A stretch of 64,000 bases of DNA from an uncultured Cohaesibacter sp. (GCF_963666525.1 NZ_OY762905.1:2955501-3019500); one strand, 5' to 3'; counted from the first letter of the stretch, positions 10,501 to 18,745 are shown. The notes: a model not told the origin generated them from the letters alone. A program made the numbers and translations.

Positions 10501-10694
10501 TGACCTTCATCCTTGGTGTGCTGCCTCTGGCTGTCGCGACGGGTGCAGGTGCCAACGCCCAGAATGCCATCGGTATCGGGGTGATTGGCGGGATGGTCGC
10601 CTCAACCTTCATCGGCGTTCTGATGGTGCCGGCCCTTTATGTCATCATCCGGCGACTGTTCGGAGACAAGCGACCCGAAGAAACGGCAGCCTAA
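7584..10694 (+). CDS. RND multidrug efflux pump, HAE1 (AcrB-like) permease
   Basis: 1036 residues, the usual length. The start (MGSFFIDRPVFAWVLAI) sits behind a good AAGGAG. Two repeats of six membrane helices with large periplasmic loops are visible. TM4 carries the proton-relay pair Asp406-Asp407 (GLLVDDAIVVVENV). In TM10 the relay lysine of AcrB (SAKNAI) is replaced by Arg934 (AARNAI), whereas the second RND pump in this window keeps Lys. It forms an operon with the adaptor 5 bp upstream and is probably controlled by the divergent MarR protein. Exports drugs or toxic metabolites by proton antiport; the substrate cannot be read from sequence. Confidence 0.95.
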   Translation: MGSFFIDRPVFAWVLAIVTMLAGAWSITSLPVAQYPDIAPTTIRVSATYKGATAEAVENSVTKVIEDSLTDVDGVLYTISSSSAGRSSLELVFDGAVDPVTAQNDVQTKIGQIESQLPDAVQDAGITLRRSNDSILLVGALVSTDGKHSSLELGNLLEEVVEGPIQRTDGVGGINAFGSGYAMRIWLDPMSLNRYQLTPSDVVSAVEAQNTTVSVGSLGSQPTVDGQQFTATLTAQSQLTTVDEFKQILLKTNDDGGSVFLGDVAKVEIGQEDYGSNSLFKGQNAAGFGINLATGANAVDTSAAVRATMDKLKGSLPEGVEVQYSYDTSPFVELSINKVYHTLGEAVVLVVLVLLIFLQSFRATFIPLIAVPVVLLGTLAVLAVTGFTINTLTMFAMVLAIGLLVDDAIVVVENVDRLMHDEGIGPMEATRRSMGQITSALIGIVVVLSAVFLPMAFFGGSTGVIYRQFSITMIAAMVLSLFVALTLSPALCARFLRKQTPGKEIAPARWFNQTFDAFSRSYGSVVRFILKAPVTMMLVLVLVVGGAWLVYERMNSSFLPTEDQGMLMSMIKLPEGSTYKQTREVVLQVDSYLQSAEGEAIDATFAALGFSFGGTGSNQAMMFIKLKDFDQREDSSLDASAVALRINQHFATNRQAQIYVMQPPAIMGLGNSGGFSMYLVSRSGASHDELSQAAEQLVALAQKDSRVQNIRSSNNEDESALRILIDQQKAESFGVSLSSVNSMLSVIFSGKDVNDFDLNGNLRPVIVQGAADYRMQPEDIGKWYISNSSGDMVPFSAFITTKWEPVAPSLARYDGSSAIQIDGSAGPDTSSGQAMTAMEELAAQLPGGYGVEWTGLSYQERQSGQQAPMLYALSFLIVFLALAALYESWSIPISVMLVVPVGVFGALLAAWLFGQSNDVYFKVGILTTIGLAARNAILIVEFAETLYKQGHDLVEAAVESALQRLRPIMMTALTFILGVLPLAVATGAGANAQNAIGIGVIGGMVASTFIGVLMVPALYVIIRRLFGDKRPEETAA

Positions 10695-10731
10695 CGCCTG
10701 AGCCGTGGGCTCTTACAGGCAGACAGATTGG

Positions 10732-10764
10732 AGGCGGCGGCAGGTAACTGTCGTCGCCTTTTAT
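10732..10764 (+). terminator. Intrinsic terminator of the RND operon
   Basis: Stem AGGCGGCGGCAG / CTGTCGTCGCCT with G:U pairs, loop GTAA, then TTTT. Confidence 0.75.
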
Positions 10765-11557
10765 CATTCTGGCGGTATACGGCTATTTGTTGCAGGCCAG
10801 GACGCTCTCCTACCCATCATGTGTCGGAAACGGAAGGGGCAACGATCCGGCTCCATCTTGAGTGATTCGTAATGGATTCGAGGCGAGTCATGCGGGAAAA
10901 ATCAGGAGTCGCAAGGCGACAGGACACCCCATGGGGTGGAATTTTCTGTGCAGAAACGGGGTTTTGAGCCGGTCACGGAACCACAGTTTTTGTGTGTTAA
11001 TGTTCAAAAATATTTCCGTGTCTTTCTGCTTATGACAAAGAGTTTTCTCTCGTAAAAATTGAGATAATTAATGTTCCGTCAAGAATAGTTAACGATCTCC
11101 TAATCGAGTTAGGAATATCTTGAACCAGAAAGTGAAGCAAGACCGTGCGCTGTTCGAGATCTAAATATACAAACAAAAAGTACTTTCATTATAAATAAAA
11201 AATTGAAATATCAATTTTTTGATTTGTTAAAAAATAAATTTTATATTAAAATTGATAATTTATATAACATAAATTTTGATTGTTATCGTATTTATTGAAA
11301 AACAAAAATAATAAAATTCAATATTTAAGTATAAAAATATCACATATTTACAAAAATATTTTGTAATAATTAAAAATTAATTTCAAAAATTAAAATTACC
11401 AACCAATATAATATATATCTAGCAGTGAGAAACAATATTTCTCGAAAATATTTAAGTTCATAAATCATGACTTTTTGCTAGGCAAAAGATTCCCCGTAAA
11501 CTGCATATTTTTCCTAGAAAAAGACAGAAATATGCTGAAAAAAAACTCATAGTTACA

Positions 11558-11586
11558 CGCCTGAAAGAGTTCGGTACAACGTTTTA
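11558..11586 (+). promoter_or_regulatory. Putative ECF-type promoter of the sigma gene (autoregulation)
   Basis: CGCCTGA at 11558-11564, 14-bp spacer, ACGTTTTA at 11579-11586, 59 nt before the sigma factor start. The same bipartite element recurs before the three flagellins and flgD. Confidence 0.55.
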
Positions 11587-11644
11587 TAAGTATGAAGAAT
11601 TTTGTGAGGTGTCTTTCTAGCCTGAAACGTTGATGGACTGAGCA

Positions 11645-12301
11645 ATGAAGAACGCAACCGTGCAATCTGTTTCACATTCGGCCGTGTCTGAACCTGCTGT
11701 GACGAAATCGCAGCTATTGCAGGCGCGCGACCTGGTTGCGCTGAGCGATGACGAATTGCTCGGACTGATCGCACTTGGTCAGGAAGAAGCCTTTCAGGCA
11801 CTTGTCGAACGTCACATCGACAGGGGGTATGCCGTAGCCTACCGCATTCTTCAGGATGGACCGGAGGCTGAGGATGTATTGCAGGATGCGTTCCTGCAGG
11901 TCTGGACCCGCCGTGGCTCATGGAAAGCAGGCCGCGCCAAATTCTCCACCTGGCTCTTCAAGGTCGTGACCAACCGTTGCATCGACCTTCTGCGCAAGAA
12001 CAGGACATCCGCCATGGAGGAACTGCCGGATGTCAAGGATGACAGCTCCAACCAGTCGGCTGTGCTCGAAATGCAGGAAGCGATCGATCTGCTGGAAGAT
12101 GCGGTCGCCAAGCTGCCAGACCAGCAGCGCATCGCCATTGTCTTCTCCTACAATGAGAGCATGAGCAACAGCGAGATCGCAGAAATCATGGAAACCAGCG
12201 TCTCCGCAGTTGAATCGCTCCTCAAGCGTGGGCGTCAGAAACTGCGCGACAGTCTCAAGAGTCACAGTGCGGACATCCTGTCCCTGTTTACTCAACCTTA
12301 A
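11645..12301 (+). CDS. ECF-type RNA polymerase sigma factor
   Basis: 218 residues. Sigma region 2 occupies residues ~45-115 (ALVERHIDRGYAVAYRI, DAFLQVWTRRGSW, FSTWLFKVVTNRCIDLLRK). Region 4 occupies ~150-210 (LPDQQRIAIVF, SNSEIAEIMETSVSAVESL, KRGRQKLRD). Regions 1.2 and 3 are absent, as in the ECF group. The ~40-residue N-terminal extension is low in conserved features. No anti-sigma gene adjoins it. An 81-residue protein of a type often paired with ECF sigma genes lies about 7 kb downstream, after fliS. A candidate promoter with a CGTT -10 half precedes this gene and the nearby flagellin genes. Inference: it autoregulates and directs flagellar filament gene expression. Confidence 0.9.
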   Translation: MKNATVQSVSHSAVSEPAVTKSQLLQARDLVALSDDELLGLIALGQEEAFQALVERHIDRGYAVAYRILQDGPEAEDVLQDAFLQVWTRRGSWKAGRAKFSTWLFKVVTNRCIDLLRKNRTSAMEELPDVKDDSSNQSAVLEMQEAIDLLEDAVAKLPDQQRIAIVFSYNESMSNSEIAEIMETSVSAVESLLKRGRQKLRDSLKSHSADILSLFTQP

Positions 12302-12330
12302 GCAAACTCACACCCGGATCGATTTAATTT

Positions 12331-12360
12331 CGCCCGGTTTTGTCTGGTCGCTCCGTTAGA
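12331..12360 (+). promoter_or_regulatory. Putative ECF-type promoter of flagellin 1
   Basis: CGCCCGG at 12331-12337, 15-bp spacer, CCGTTAGA at 12353-12360, 69 nt before the flagellin start. Confidence 0.5.
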
Positions 12361-12428
12361 TGGGTAGCATCCGGCTCTGCATTGCGATTGATCATCCATG
12401 CGAGTCGATGAGCCTTCAGGAGCAGAGA

Positions 12429-13643
12429 ATGCCCGTCATTTCGACCAATGTAGCCGCCACGACCGCCCTGCGCTATTTGAACAAGAGTTCGAACAGCGTC
12501 TCGACTTCCATATCCAAATTGTCGAGCGGCTCTCGCATCAGCAAGGCTTCGGACGATCCGGCGGGACTGGCAATCGCCACCCGAATGTCGTCTGACATTG
12601 CAAGCCTAGAGCAGGCATCCTCGAATGTCTCGAGCAGTCTTGCCCTGCTGCAGACGGCTGACGGAGGAGCCGAAGCGATTGCAGACATTCTGGAACGCAT
12701 GGTCTCGCTGGCCTCGCAGGCAGCCTCCGGAACGGTCACAGATGATGAGCGCAGCAGCATTCAAACGGAATTTTCTGCCTTGTTGGCGGAAATCGACGGG
12801 GTTGCTTCCGGTACGCGCTACAACGGCGTCAGCCTGCTTGATGGCTCCAGCGACTATGCCGACGACACGGTTGAGACTTGCGCTGTCTACGGCAGTGGGT
12901 CATCCTCCGGCTACAGTGCTGCGGGCCAGACCGAAGATGCGGTAGCGAGCTTCTCGATCAATGGCACGACGGTTACCGTCTCCAGCTCCAGTGATGGGAC
13001 CGGCACTCAGGCGATGTCGGTGGAAGATCTGGCCGATGCGATCAATGCTTCCCTGCACGAACAGGGGGACTACACGGTCACGGCTTCTGTCGATGCGTCG
13101 GGGAATCTGATTTACGAGACGGCCGAAACCGGTGAGCTGGCACGGCTGACAATCGGCAATGTTTCAGGGGACGGAGCCCTGTTGTCGGCCATGGGATTGT
13201 CCAGCGGAACGGACATCAGCGCAAAGGGTAGTTCGGTCGAGGCTTTGACCACTGGTGTCAACATCGTGGTCGGGGCCAGCGGTGCCGATACGATCAATCT
13301 TTCGATTGAAGCCCTGTCTGCCGGGGCGCTTGGTTTGTCGGATCTCGATCTTTCCACGCGAGATGGTGCCGACAAGGCCCTGTCGCTCTTGGGTGTGGCG
13401 GTCAATTCTGTTGCGGGCATGAGAGCCGGGCTTGGGGCAACGATGTCGCGCTTTGAATTCCGTGCCCGTCAGATCGACACCAGCATCGAAAATCTGGAAG
13501 CGGCAGAGTCGGCAATCATGGATGTCGACATCGCCAGGGAAATGTCGAAGATGGCAAGTGAACGAGTTCGCTTGCAGGCTGCCGTGGCAGCGGTCGCTCA
13601 GGCCAACAAGGTGCCCCAGTATCTGCTCAAGCTGCTTCAATAG
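12429..13643 (+). CDS. Flagellin 1
   Basis: 404 residues. The start is the ATG behind AGGAG (12418-12422) that gives the canonical MPVISTNVAATTALRYL N-terminus; the longer open frame from 12360 is rejected. The N-terminal D0/D1 helices (SSGSRISKASDDPAGLAIA, ~30-50) and the C-terminal helices (MSRFEFRARQIDTSIENL ... VPQYLLKLLQ) pair in the filament. The middle (~130-310) is Ser/Thr/Asp/Gly-rich and surface exposed. It is clearly diverged from the two following flagellins and has one cysteine (VETCAVYG). Likely a minor or alternative filament subunit; the role is inferred. Confidence 0.95.
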   Translation: MPVISTNVAATTALRYLNKSSNSVSTSISKLSSGSRISKASDDPAGLAIATRMSSDIASLEQASSNVSSSLALLQTADGGAEAIADILERMVSLASQAASGTVTDDERSSIQTEFSALLAEIDGVASGTRYNGVSLLDGSSDYADDTVETCAVYGSGSSSGYSAAGQTEDAVASFSINGTTVTVSSSSDGTGTQAMSVEDLADAINASLHEQGDYTVTASVDASGNLIYETAETGELARLTIGNVSGDGALLSAMGLSSGTDISAKGSSVEALTTGVNIVVGASGADTINLSIEALSAGALGLSDLDLSTRDGADKALSLLGVAVNSVAGMRAGLGATMSRFEFRARQIDTSIENLEAAESAIMDVDIAREMSKMASERVRLQAAVAAVAQANKVPQYLLKLLQ

Positions 13644-14024
13644 CCCGATAACGACCCGGGCCGGGCTTCCTGCTTTGAGGTGGAGCATCCTGAGGTGGGG
13701 CAACATCCGGCGATGGGCATGAGAGCGGCATAGATGCCTGATAAGGCAAAGTATAGCCCAATCATTCCTGCACGACGGGGCCTGTCACAAGCCATTGAGG
13801 GCCCATCGAAATTTGCAATCTGCAAGGCGGATGGCAACATTTTAAAAAGGGCTCATGCCAAGTATTGAAAGGCGTTAATCTTTCGTTAAGCCGTTCACTT
13901 TGCGCCGGACTGCTCTACAGATGGCGGATTTCCGGGATATTTCATGCCTTTTGAAATCGAAGCGCAATAATTCGTTATGGTTAACAAAGGTTTAAACTGC
14001 CTGAAAATAAATCTAAATAAATCT

Positions 14025-14054
14025 CGACCGGTTTGTCGAACCTGACACGTTACA
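14025..14054 (+). promoter_or_regulatory. Putative ECF-type promoter of flagellin 2
   Basis: CGACCGG at 14025-14031, 15-bp spacer, ACGTTACA at 14047-14054, 74 nt before the start codon. The preceding AAATAAATCTCG is shared with the flagellin 3 promoter. Confidence 0.55.
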
Positions 14055-14082
14055 TGTTCAAAGCGTGAAGTAACGCACTTTT

Positions 14083-14098
14083 TGGCACTGTTCTTGTG
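14083..14098 (+). promoter_or_regulatory. Sigma-54-like element, weak
   Basis: TGGCAC-N5-TTGTG, close to the -24/-12 consensus but with T for the invariant C of the -12 GC. It would leave a leader of only about 18 nt. It lies just downstream of the ECF-like element. Confidence 0.2.
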
Positions 14099-14127
14099 GA
14101 GCCATTTTCTAAGTCAGGATACCTACC

Positions 14128-15345
14128 ATGCCAGTAATCTCTACCAACACAGCTGCAAACACTGCAGTGCGCTATTTGAATATCAACTCGGACGACCAGT
14201 CCAACTCGCTGGCAAAACTGGCCAGTGGTTCCCGCATCAACAAGGCATCCGATGACGCTGCGGGTCTGGCTATCTCCACCAAGATCGGCACGGATGTCGC
14301 CGCGCTGGAGCAGGCATCCACCAACGCCTCCCACGCCGTATCGGTGCTTTCCACCGCTGACGGTGGCGCGTCCAACATTTCCGACATTGTCGAACGCATG
14401 AAGACGCTGGCGTCTGAATCCGCTTCCGGCACAGTGACCGATACGGAACGCGCCTACATCCAGGCTGAATTTGAAGAACTGCAGGACGAAATTGACGGTA
14501 TCTGCGAATCCACCCGTTACAACGGCCAGAGCTTGCTCGATGGCTCCAGCGATTTCTCGGTGGACGACATCTCGACTGCCGCTGAGTTCGATTCCGGAGT
14601 GAGCGCTGGATACGCCGCTGAAGCGTCTGCCTCCGATCTCACGGCAACATTTACCATCAATGATATCGAGATCACCATCACGGCAACGTCTGATGGCACC
14701 AACACCGCAGCGCTTTCCGCCCAGGATCTTGCCGATCAGATCAATGAACAGCTTCATGATGATGGCAACTATCAGATCGAGGCAAGCGTTGACGGTACGA
14801 CGGGCAATCTGACCATTTCGACCCTGAAAACCGGCGAAAATGCAGAGATCTCGATTGAAGATGTCGCAGGTACCGCAACCCTGTTGACCGCTTGTGGCCT
14901 GACGGCGGGTACGGACGTCAGTGAAACGGGCTCGACCACTGCGGTGGACACCACCGGCGCTGAAATCGTGGTGGGTTCCACCTCGGCCGACACCATCAAT
15001 CTGTCGATCTCCACGTTGACCTGCGATGCCTTGGGTATCTCGGACCTCGACGTCTCTACCGAGGAGGGGGCGGCAGAAGCGCTCTCCGTGCTCGACATGG
15101 CGATCGACACCATTTCCGCAGCACGTGCCGAAATCGGTGCCGAGATGTCTCGTTTCGAGTTCCGGTCGGCTCAGATCGACACCAGCGTCGAAAACCTTGA
15201 CGCAGCCCAGTCTGCCATCGCTGACGTGGATATCGCTGCCGAGCAGGCAAGTCTGTCTTCTTCTTCTGTGAAGGTTCAGGCCGCGGTTGCTGCCGCGACG
15301 CAGGCAAACGAAATGCCGCAGAACCTGCTGAGCCTCGTTCAGTAA
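14128..15345 (+). CDS. Flagellin 2
   Basis: 405 residues, N-terminus MPVISTNTAANTAVRYLN and C-terminus QANEMPQNLLSLVQ. D0/D1 helices are intact (LASGSRINKASDDAAGLAIS; MSRFEFRSAQIDTSVENLD). The first ~130 and last ~110 residues are nearly identical to flagellin 3; the central surface domain differs. It contains three cysteines (GICESTRY at 126, LTACGLTAG, LTCDALGI), unusual for a flagellin, two of them shared with flagellin 3. Exported by the flagellar type III system, probably with FliS. A strong terminator follows directly, so it is probably a monocistronic, highly expressed filament gene. Confidence 0.96.
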   Translation: MPVISTNTAANTAVRYLNINSDDQSNSLAKLASGSRINKASDDAAGLAISTKIGTDVAALEQASTNASHAVSVLSTADGGASNISDIVERMKTLASESASGTVTDTERAYIQAEFEELQDEIDGICESTRYNGQSLLDGSSDFSVDDISTAAEFDSGVSAGYAAEASASDLTATFTINDIEITITATSDGTNTAALSAQDLADQINEQLHDDGNYQIEASVDGTTGNLTISTLKTGENAEISIEDVAGTATLLTACGLTAGTDVSETGSTTAVDTTGAEIVVGSTSADTINLSISTLTCDALGISDLDVSTEEGAAEALSVLDMAIDTISAARAEIGAEMSRFEFRSAQIDTSVENLDAAQSAIADVDIAAEQASLSSSSVKVQAAVAAATQANEMPQNLLSLVQ

Positions 15346-15379
15346 TAGGCTCTGATCAACCAAAAGCTGGCGACACAGA

Positions 15380-15412
15380 AACCTCAGCGCGATTTGCCGC
15401 GCTGGGGTTTTG
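15380..15412 (+). terminator. Intrinsic terminator of flagellin 2
   Basis: 12-bp stem AACCTCAGCGCG / CGCGCTGGGGTT (one G:U), six-base loop, TTTT. Confidence 0.88.
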
Positions 15413-15673
15413 GCAAAAAAGTCTTTCCAAGTCTGATCAATGGATGAAATTGGAAGACAACGACCATCAGGTGTTTACTTTGCATTAAGCAAAAAAGAGT
15501 GTTCCTTGAAAATAGTTTCTGAAAATTTGAAAGCAAATTTGGTCGGGAATATTAAGACTATTCCTGCGGATTTCTTCGAATTTTTACTTCCAATGCTTAA
15601 CGAGGGAAGAGGGCACTATCGTAATTTCGTTGATGGTCGGTTAACCGGACAGAGAATTATTAAAAATAAATCT

Positions 15674-15703
15674 CGCCTGAATTGGGCAGCGCGCACCGTT
15701 ACA
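15674..15703 (+). promoter_or_regulatory. Putative ECF-type promoter of flagellin 3
   Basis: CGCCTGA at 15674-15680, 15-bp spacer, CCGTTACA at 15696-15703, 74 nt before the start codon, the same distance as for flagellin 2. Confidence 0.55.
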
Positions 15704-15776
15704 GGAACAAGACGCAAGAAAAAGCGTCAACCGCTAGTTCAGTAACGCGGCAATCGCTTAGTTCAGGAGTTCGACT

Positions 15777-16967
15777 ATGCCCGTAATTTCTACCAATACC
15801 GCAGCCAACACCGCTGTTCGTTACCTCAATTCCAACTCTCAGGATCAGACCAACTCGCTGGCGAAACTGGCCAGCGGTTCCCGCATCAACAAGGCATCCG
15901 ACGATGCTGCGGGTCTGGCTATCTCCACCAAGATTGGCACCGACGTTGCCGCACTGGAACAGGCTTCCACCAACGCTTCCCATGCCGTTTCGGTTCTCTC
16001 GACCGCTGACGGTGGCGCATCCAACATCGCTGATATCGTAGAGCGCATGAAGACGCTGGCGTCTGAATCTGCTTCCGGTACGGTGACCGATACCGAACGC
16101 GCCTATGTACAGGCCGAATTTGAAGAACTGCAGGAAGAAATTGACGGCATCTGCGAATCCACCCGTTACAACGGCCAGAGCCTGCTCGATGGCTCCAGCG
16201 ACTTCGCCGTCGATGATGTCGAAACTGCCGCTGTTGTTGAAGGTGCATCGGCAACCTACACTGCCGCTTCTGCGGTAGATACCACCGGCACCATCACCAT
16301 CAATGACATCGAAGTCACCCTGACCGCCACGTCTGACGGCACCAATGCCACGATGACCGTTGATGAAATGGTCGACCAGATCAATTCGGCTCTGAATGAT
16401 GAAGGCGAATATACGATCGTCGCCTCCAACGAGTCCGGCACCCTGACCCTGACCTCGCTCGCAAAGGGCGACAACGCCGAAATTACTCTGGAAGATGGGT
16501 CGGGTACGCTGAACCTCGCTTCCCTGGGACTGACGGCTGGCACCACCAATGGCACGACCACCGAAGTGGACACCACTGGCGCAGATATCGTTGTCGGCTC
16601 GACGTCCGCGGATACCATCAACCTGTCCATCGATTCCCTGACGTGTGACTCGCTGGGTATCGCTGATCTCGATGTCTCCACCGAGGAGGGCGCAGCCGAG
16701 GCCCTGTCCGTACTCGACCTAGCCATCGACCAGATTTCCGAAGCGCGTGCAGAAATCGGTGCAACGATGTCCCGCTTCGAGTTCCGTTCCGCCCAGATCG
16801 ATACCAGCGTTGAAAACCTTGAATCGGCCCAGTCTGCCATCGCCGACGTGGACATTGCTGCCGAACAGGCCAGCCTTTCTTCTTCCTCGGTAAAGGTTCA
16901 GGCCGCAGTTGCAGCAGCAAGCCAGGCCAACCAGATGCCACAAAACCTGCTGAGCTTGATCCAGTAG
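15777..16967 (+). CDS. Flagellin 3
   Basis: 396 residues, N-terminus MPVISTNTAANTAVRYLNSN behind AGGAG, C-terminus QANQMPQNLLSLIQ. Near-identical to flagellin 2 in both conserved ends, with a different central domain (residues ~140-260). Two cysteines (GICESTRY at 126 and LTCDSLGI) are conserved with flagellin 2. A hairpin without U-tract and a 61-bp gap separate it from fliD, so partial read-through into fliD-fliS is likely. The paired near-identical ends make unequal recombination between flagellins 2 and 3 possible. Confidence 0.96.
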   Translation: MPVISTNTAANTAVRYLNSNSQDQTNSLAKLASGSRINKASDDAAGLAISTKIGTDVAALEQASTNASHAVSVLSTADGGASNIADIVERMKTLASESASGTVTDTERAYVQAEFEELQEEIDGICESTRYNGQSLLDGSSDFAVDDVETAAVVEGASATYTAASAVDTTGTITINDIEVTLTATSDGTNATMTVDEMVDQINSALNDEGEYTIVASNESGTLTLTSLAKGDNAEITLEDGSGTLNLASLGLTAGTTNGTTTEVDTTGADIVVGSTSADTINLSIDSLTCDSLGIADLDVSTEEGAAEALSVLDLAIDQISEARAEIGATMSRFEFRSAQIDTSVENLESAQSAIADVDIAAEQASLSSSSVKVQAAVAAASQANQMPQNLLSLIQ

Positions 16968-16974
16968 TGACATT

Positions 16975-17004
16975 GGTCAGGCCGCCTCATCGGGCGGCCT
17001 GACC
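16975..17004 (+). other. Strong hairpin between flagellin 3 and fliD
   Basis: Perfect 12-bp stem GGTCAGGCCGCC / GGCGGCCTGACC, loop TCATCG, no T-run after it. It may be a 3' mRNA-stabilising or partial-termination structure that lets the filament mRNA outnumber the fliD mRNA. Confidence 0.6.
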
Positions 17005-17028
17005 CTGCATTGAAACAGGAGTTGACGA

Positions 17029-18744
17029 ATGACGAGTGTGAGTTCTACCGATTCGAGTACAACGACGACCACTACCACGTCCACAACGTCGACTTCTTCC
17101 AGCACCAGCACCTCCAGCTCTAGCTCCAGCATCGACTGGGACGCCCTGATCGAAGCGGCCGTTGCGCAGAAGCAGTTGCCGGCTGACCGCATCGAAGCGA
17201 AGATCGAGGAGAATGAAAGCGAGATCGAAGCCTTTGAGGAGATGCAGGATCTTCTCAGCACGTTGCTGGACTCGGTGGAAGCCATCCGTGGTACCGATGA
17301 CTCGCTGATTGAACTGGATGACATCTTTTCCGAGCGTGAAGCCTATCTGACCGGGGTTGGCGGCGTTGACGCGGAAGACGCTCTCGTGGTCACCTGTGAA
17401 GCCGGTGTGGCGGTTCAGACCTATGATGTCACCATTTCCCAGCTTGCCAAAGCCCAGAAAGTGATGAGCAGCAGCTACGAGGACAGCACAACAGACCTCG
17501 GGCTTGAAGGCACGTTCACGCTCCAGATGAGCGAGTCCGAGGATGATGCTGTCGAAATCGAGATTTCCGACGACATGAGCCTGACGGAGATTGCCGAGGA
17601 GATCAACAACTACACTGATGATTCCGGCGTGACGGCAACCGTCGTGCAGATTTCAGATACGGAATACAAGCTGGTCCTGACCGGTGAGACCGGGCAGGAC
17701 ATCGTCATGACGTCGACCGACGGCACCGATATCGGGGTTGCGCTAGGCATTGTCGATTCCGATACCGGTGACTATGCCAACGTCCTGCAGGAATCACAGG
17801 ATGCGATCATGACGGTTGATGGCGTCGAGGTGACCCGTAACAGCAACACGGTGGATGACGTCATCGACGGGATCACCTTCGCGCTCTATGCGACGACGGA
17901 CGACGGAGAATCCATTTCCGTCGAGATCAGCCAGTCGCTTTCCGACATCAAGGAAGCCGTTGTGGCCTTGGTGGATGCCTATAACGCCTACCGCGAGTGG
18001 GCGATCACCCAGCAGGAAACGGATGCAGATGGTGGCGCCTCGGATGATGCGGTTCTGTTTGGCGACAGCCTGCTGCGCGGTGCCAACAACGGGATCTACG
18101 CGGCTCTTTCCACGGTCATTGACAAGGAGAGCATGGCGACGCTCGGCCTGTCCTATGACGAGAACAACTATCTGGAACTCGATGAGGATACGCTCAACGA
18201 TGCCCTGCTCAACGACATCGATGCGATCGAGGATCTGCTGAACTTCCAGTATGACGTCAGCGACAGCGACCTGGCGCTGCTCAAGCGCAACGATGACATG
18301 CCGTCCTCCTTCACGCTGGACATCACGGTTGATGAGGACGGGGATGTCACCAGTGTTCTTTGTGATGGCGAAGAGGGGTGCTTCGAGGTCAGCGGGTCGC
18401 GTATCGTCGGTGTCGAGGGCACCGAATATGAAGGCATAACCTTCGTTTACACCGGCGACGAGAGCGACACGATTTCCTTCTCCTGCACATCCGGCATCGT
18501 CGAAGCGTTGTATTCTGCCGTGGCGAAATATGCCGATGAAGACGACGGGTTGATCACATCCCAGATCGAAAGTCTGGAAGAGCAGAACGAAGATTATGAG
18601 ACCGAGTATGAAGACATCATGGACACGGTCGACGCTTACGAAGAGCGACTGACCTCGCTCTATTCCGAATATCAGGCCGCCATTGAAGCGGCCGAAACCG
18701 ATCTGGCCTACATCGAGGCGATCCTCAATTCTGGAGACGACTAA
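17029..18744 (+). CDS. fliD: Flagellar filament cap protein FliD (HAP2)
   Basis: 571 residues. The N-terminal ~30 residues are an almost pure Ser/Thr tract, followed by coiled-coil-forming SIDWDALIEAAVAQKQLPADRIE. The FliD N-domain is recognisable by VQTYDVTISQLAKAQKVMSS (~125-145), and the C-terminal coiled-coil (QIESLEEQNEDYETEYEDI ... LYSEYQAAIEAAETDLAYI) is typical. Very acidic overall. Contains four or five cysteines (VVTCEAG, LCDGEEGC, FSCTSG). It caps the growing filament and catalyses flagellin insertion. Two bases separate its stop from the fliS start codon, so the two are probably translated together. Confidence 0.9.
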   Translation: MTSVSSTDSSTTTTTTTSTTSTSSSTSTSSSSSSIDWDALIEAAVAQKQLPADRIEAKIEENESEIEAFEEMQDLLSTLLDSVEAIRGTDDSLIELDDIFSEREAYLTGVGGVDAEDALVVTCEAGVAVQTYDVTISQLAKAQKVMSSSYEDSTTDLGLEGTFTLQMSESEDDAVEIEISDDMSLTEIAEEINNYTDDSGVTATVVQISDTEYKLVLTGETGQDIVMTSTDGTDIGVALGIVDSDTGDYANVLQESQDAIMTVDGVEVTRNSNTVDDVIDGITFALYATTDDGESISVEISQSLSDIKEAVVALVDAYNAYREWAITQQETDADGGASDDAVLFGDSLLRGANNGIYAALSTVIDKESMATLGLSYDENNYLELDEDTLNDALLNDIDAIEDLLNFQYDVSDSDLALLKRNDDMPSSFTLDITVDEDGDVTSVLCDGEEGCFEVSGSRIVGVEGTEYEGITFVYTGDESDTISFSCTSGIVEALYSAVAKYADEDDGLITSQIESLEEQNEDYETEYEDIMDTVDAYEERLTSLYSEYQAAIEAAETDLAYIEAILNSGDD

Positions 18745-18745
18745 T

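Larger units (their letters stand above)
10695..11644. other. Intergenic region with AT-rich island
   Basis: No credible gene in 950 bp. It contains the RND terminator at its left end. From about 11160 to 11460 lies an extremely A+T-rich stretch (well over 80% by eye, full of TTTAAA/AAATTT runs), in strong contrast to the GC-rich surroundings. The putative ECF promoter follows at 11558-11586. The island may act as an upstream promoter element, curved DNA or a nucleoid-protein binding site. Confidence 0.7.
13644..14127. other. Intergenic region between flagellins 1 and 2
   Basis: No gene. The right half is AT-rich and holds a candidate ECF-type promoter (14025-14054) and a sigma-54-like element (14083-14098). 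No strong terminator is visible after flagellin 1. Confidence 0.6.
15346..15776. other. Intergenic region between flagellins 2 and 3
   Basis: Holds the flagellin 2 terminator, then AT-rich DNA and the flagellin 3 promoter element. A 101-codon open frame (15440-15745) has no recognisable domain and spans the promoter; I do not call it. Confidence 0.6.

Noticed and set aside
11160..11460. AT-rich tract as an origin of replication or attachment site
   Set aside because: No DnaA boxes, iterons, tRNA end or integrase seen; composition alone is not enough.
15440..15745. 101-codon open frame between flagellins 2 and 3
   Set aside because: Covers the putative flagellin 3 promoter, has no ribosome-binding site or recognisable domain.
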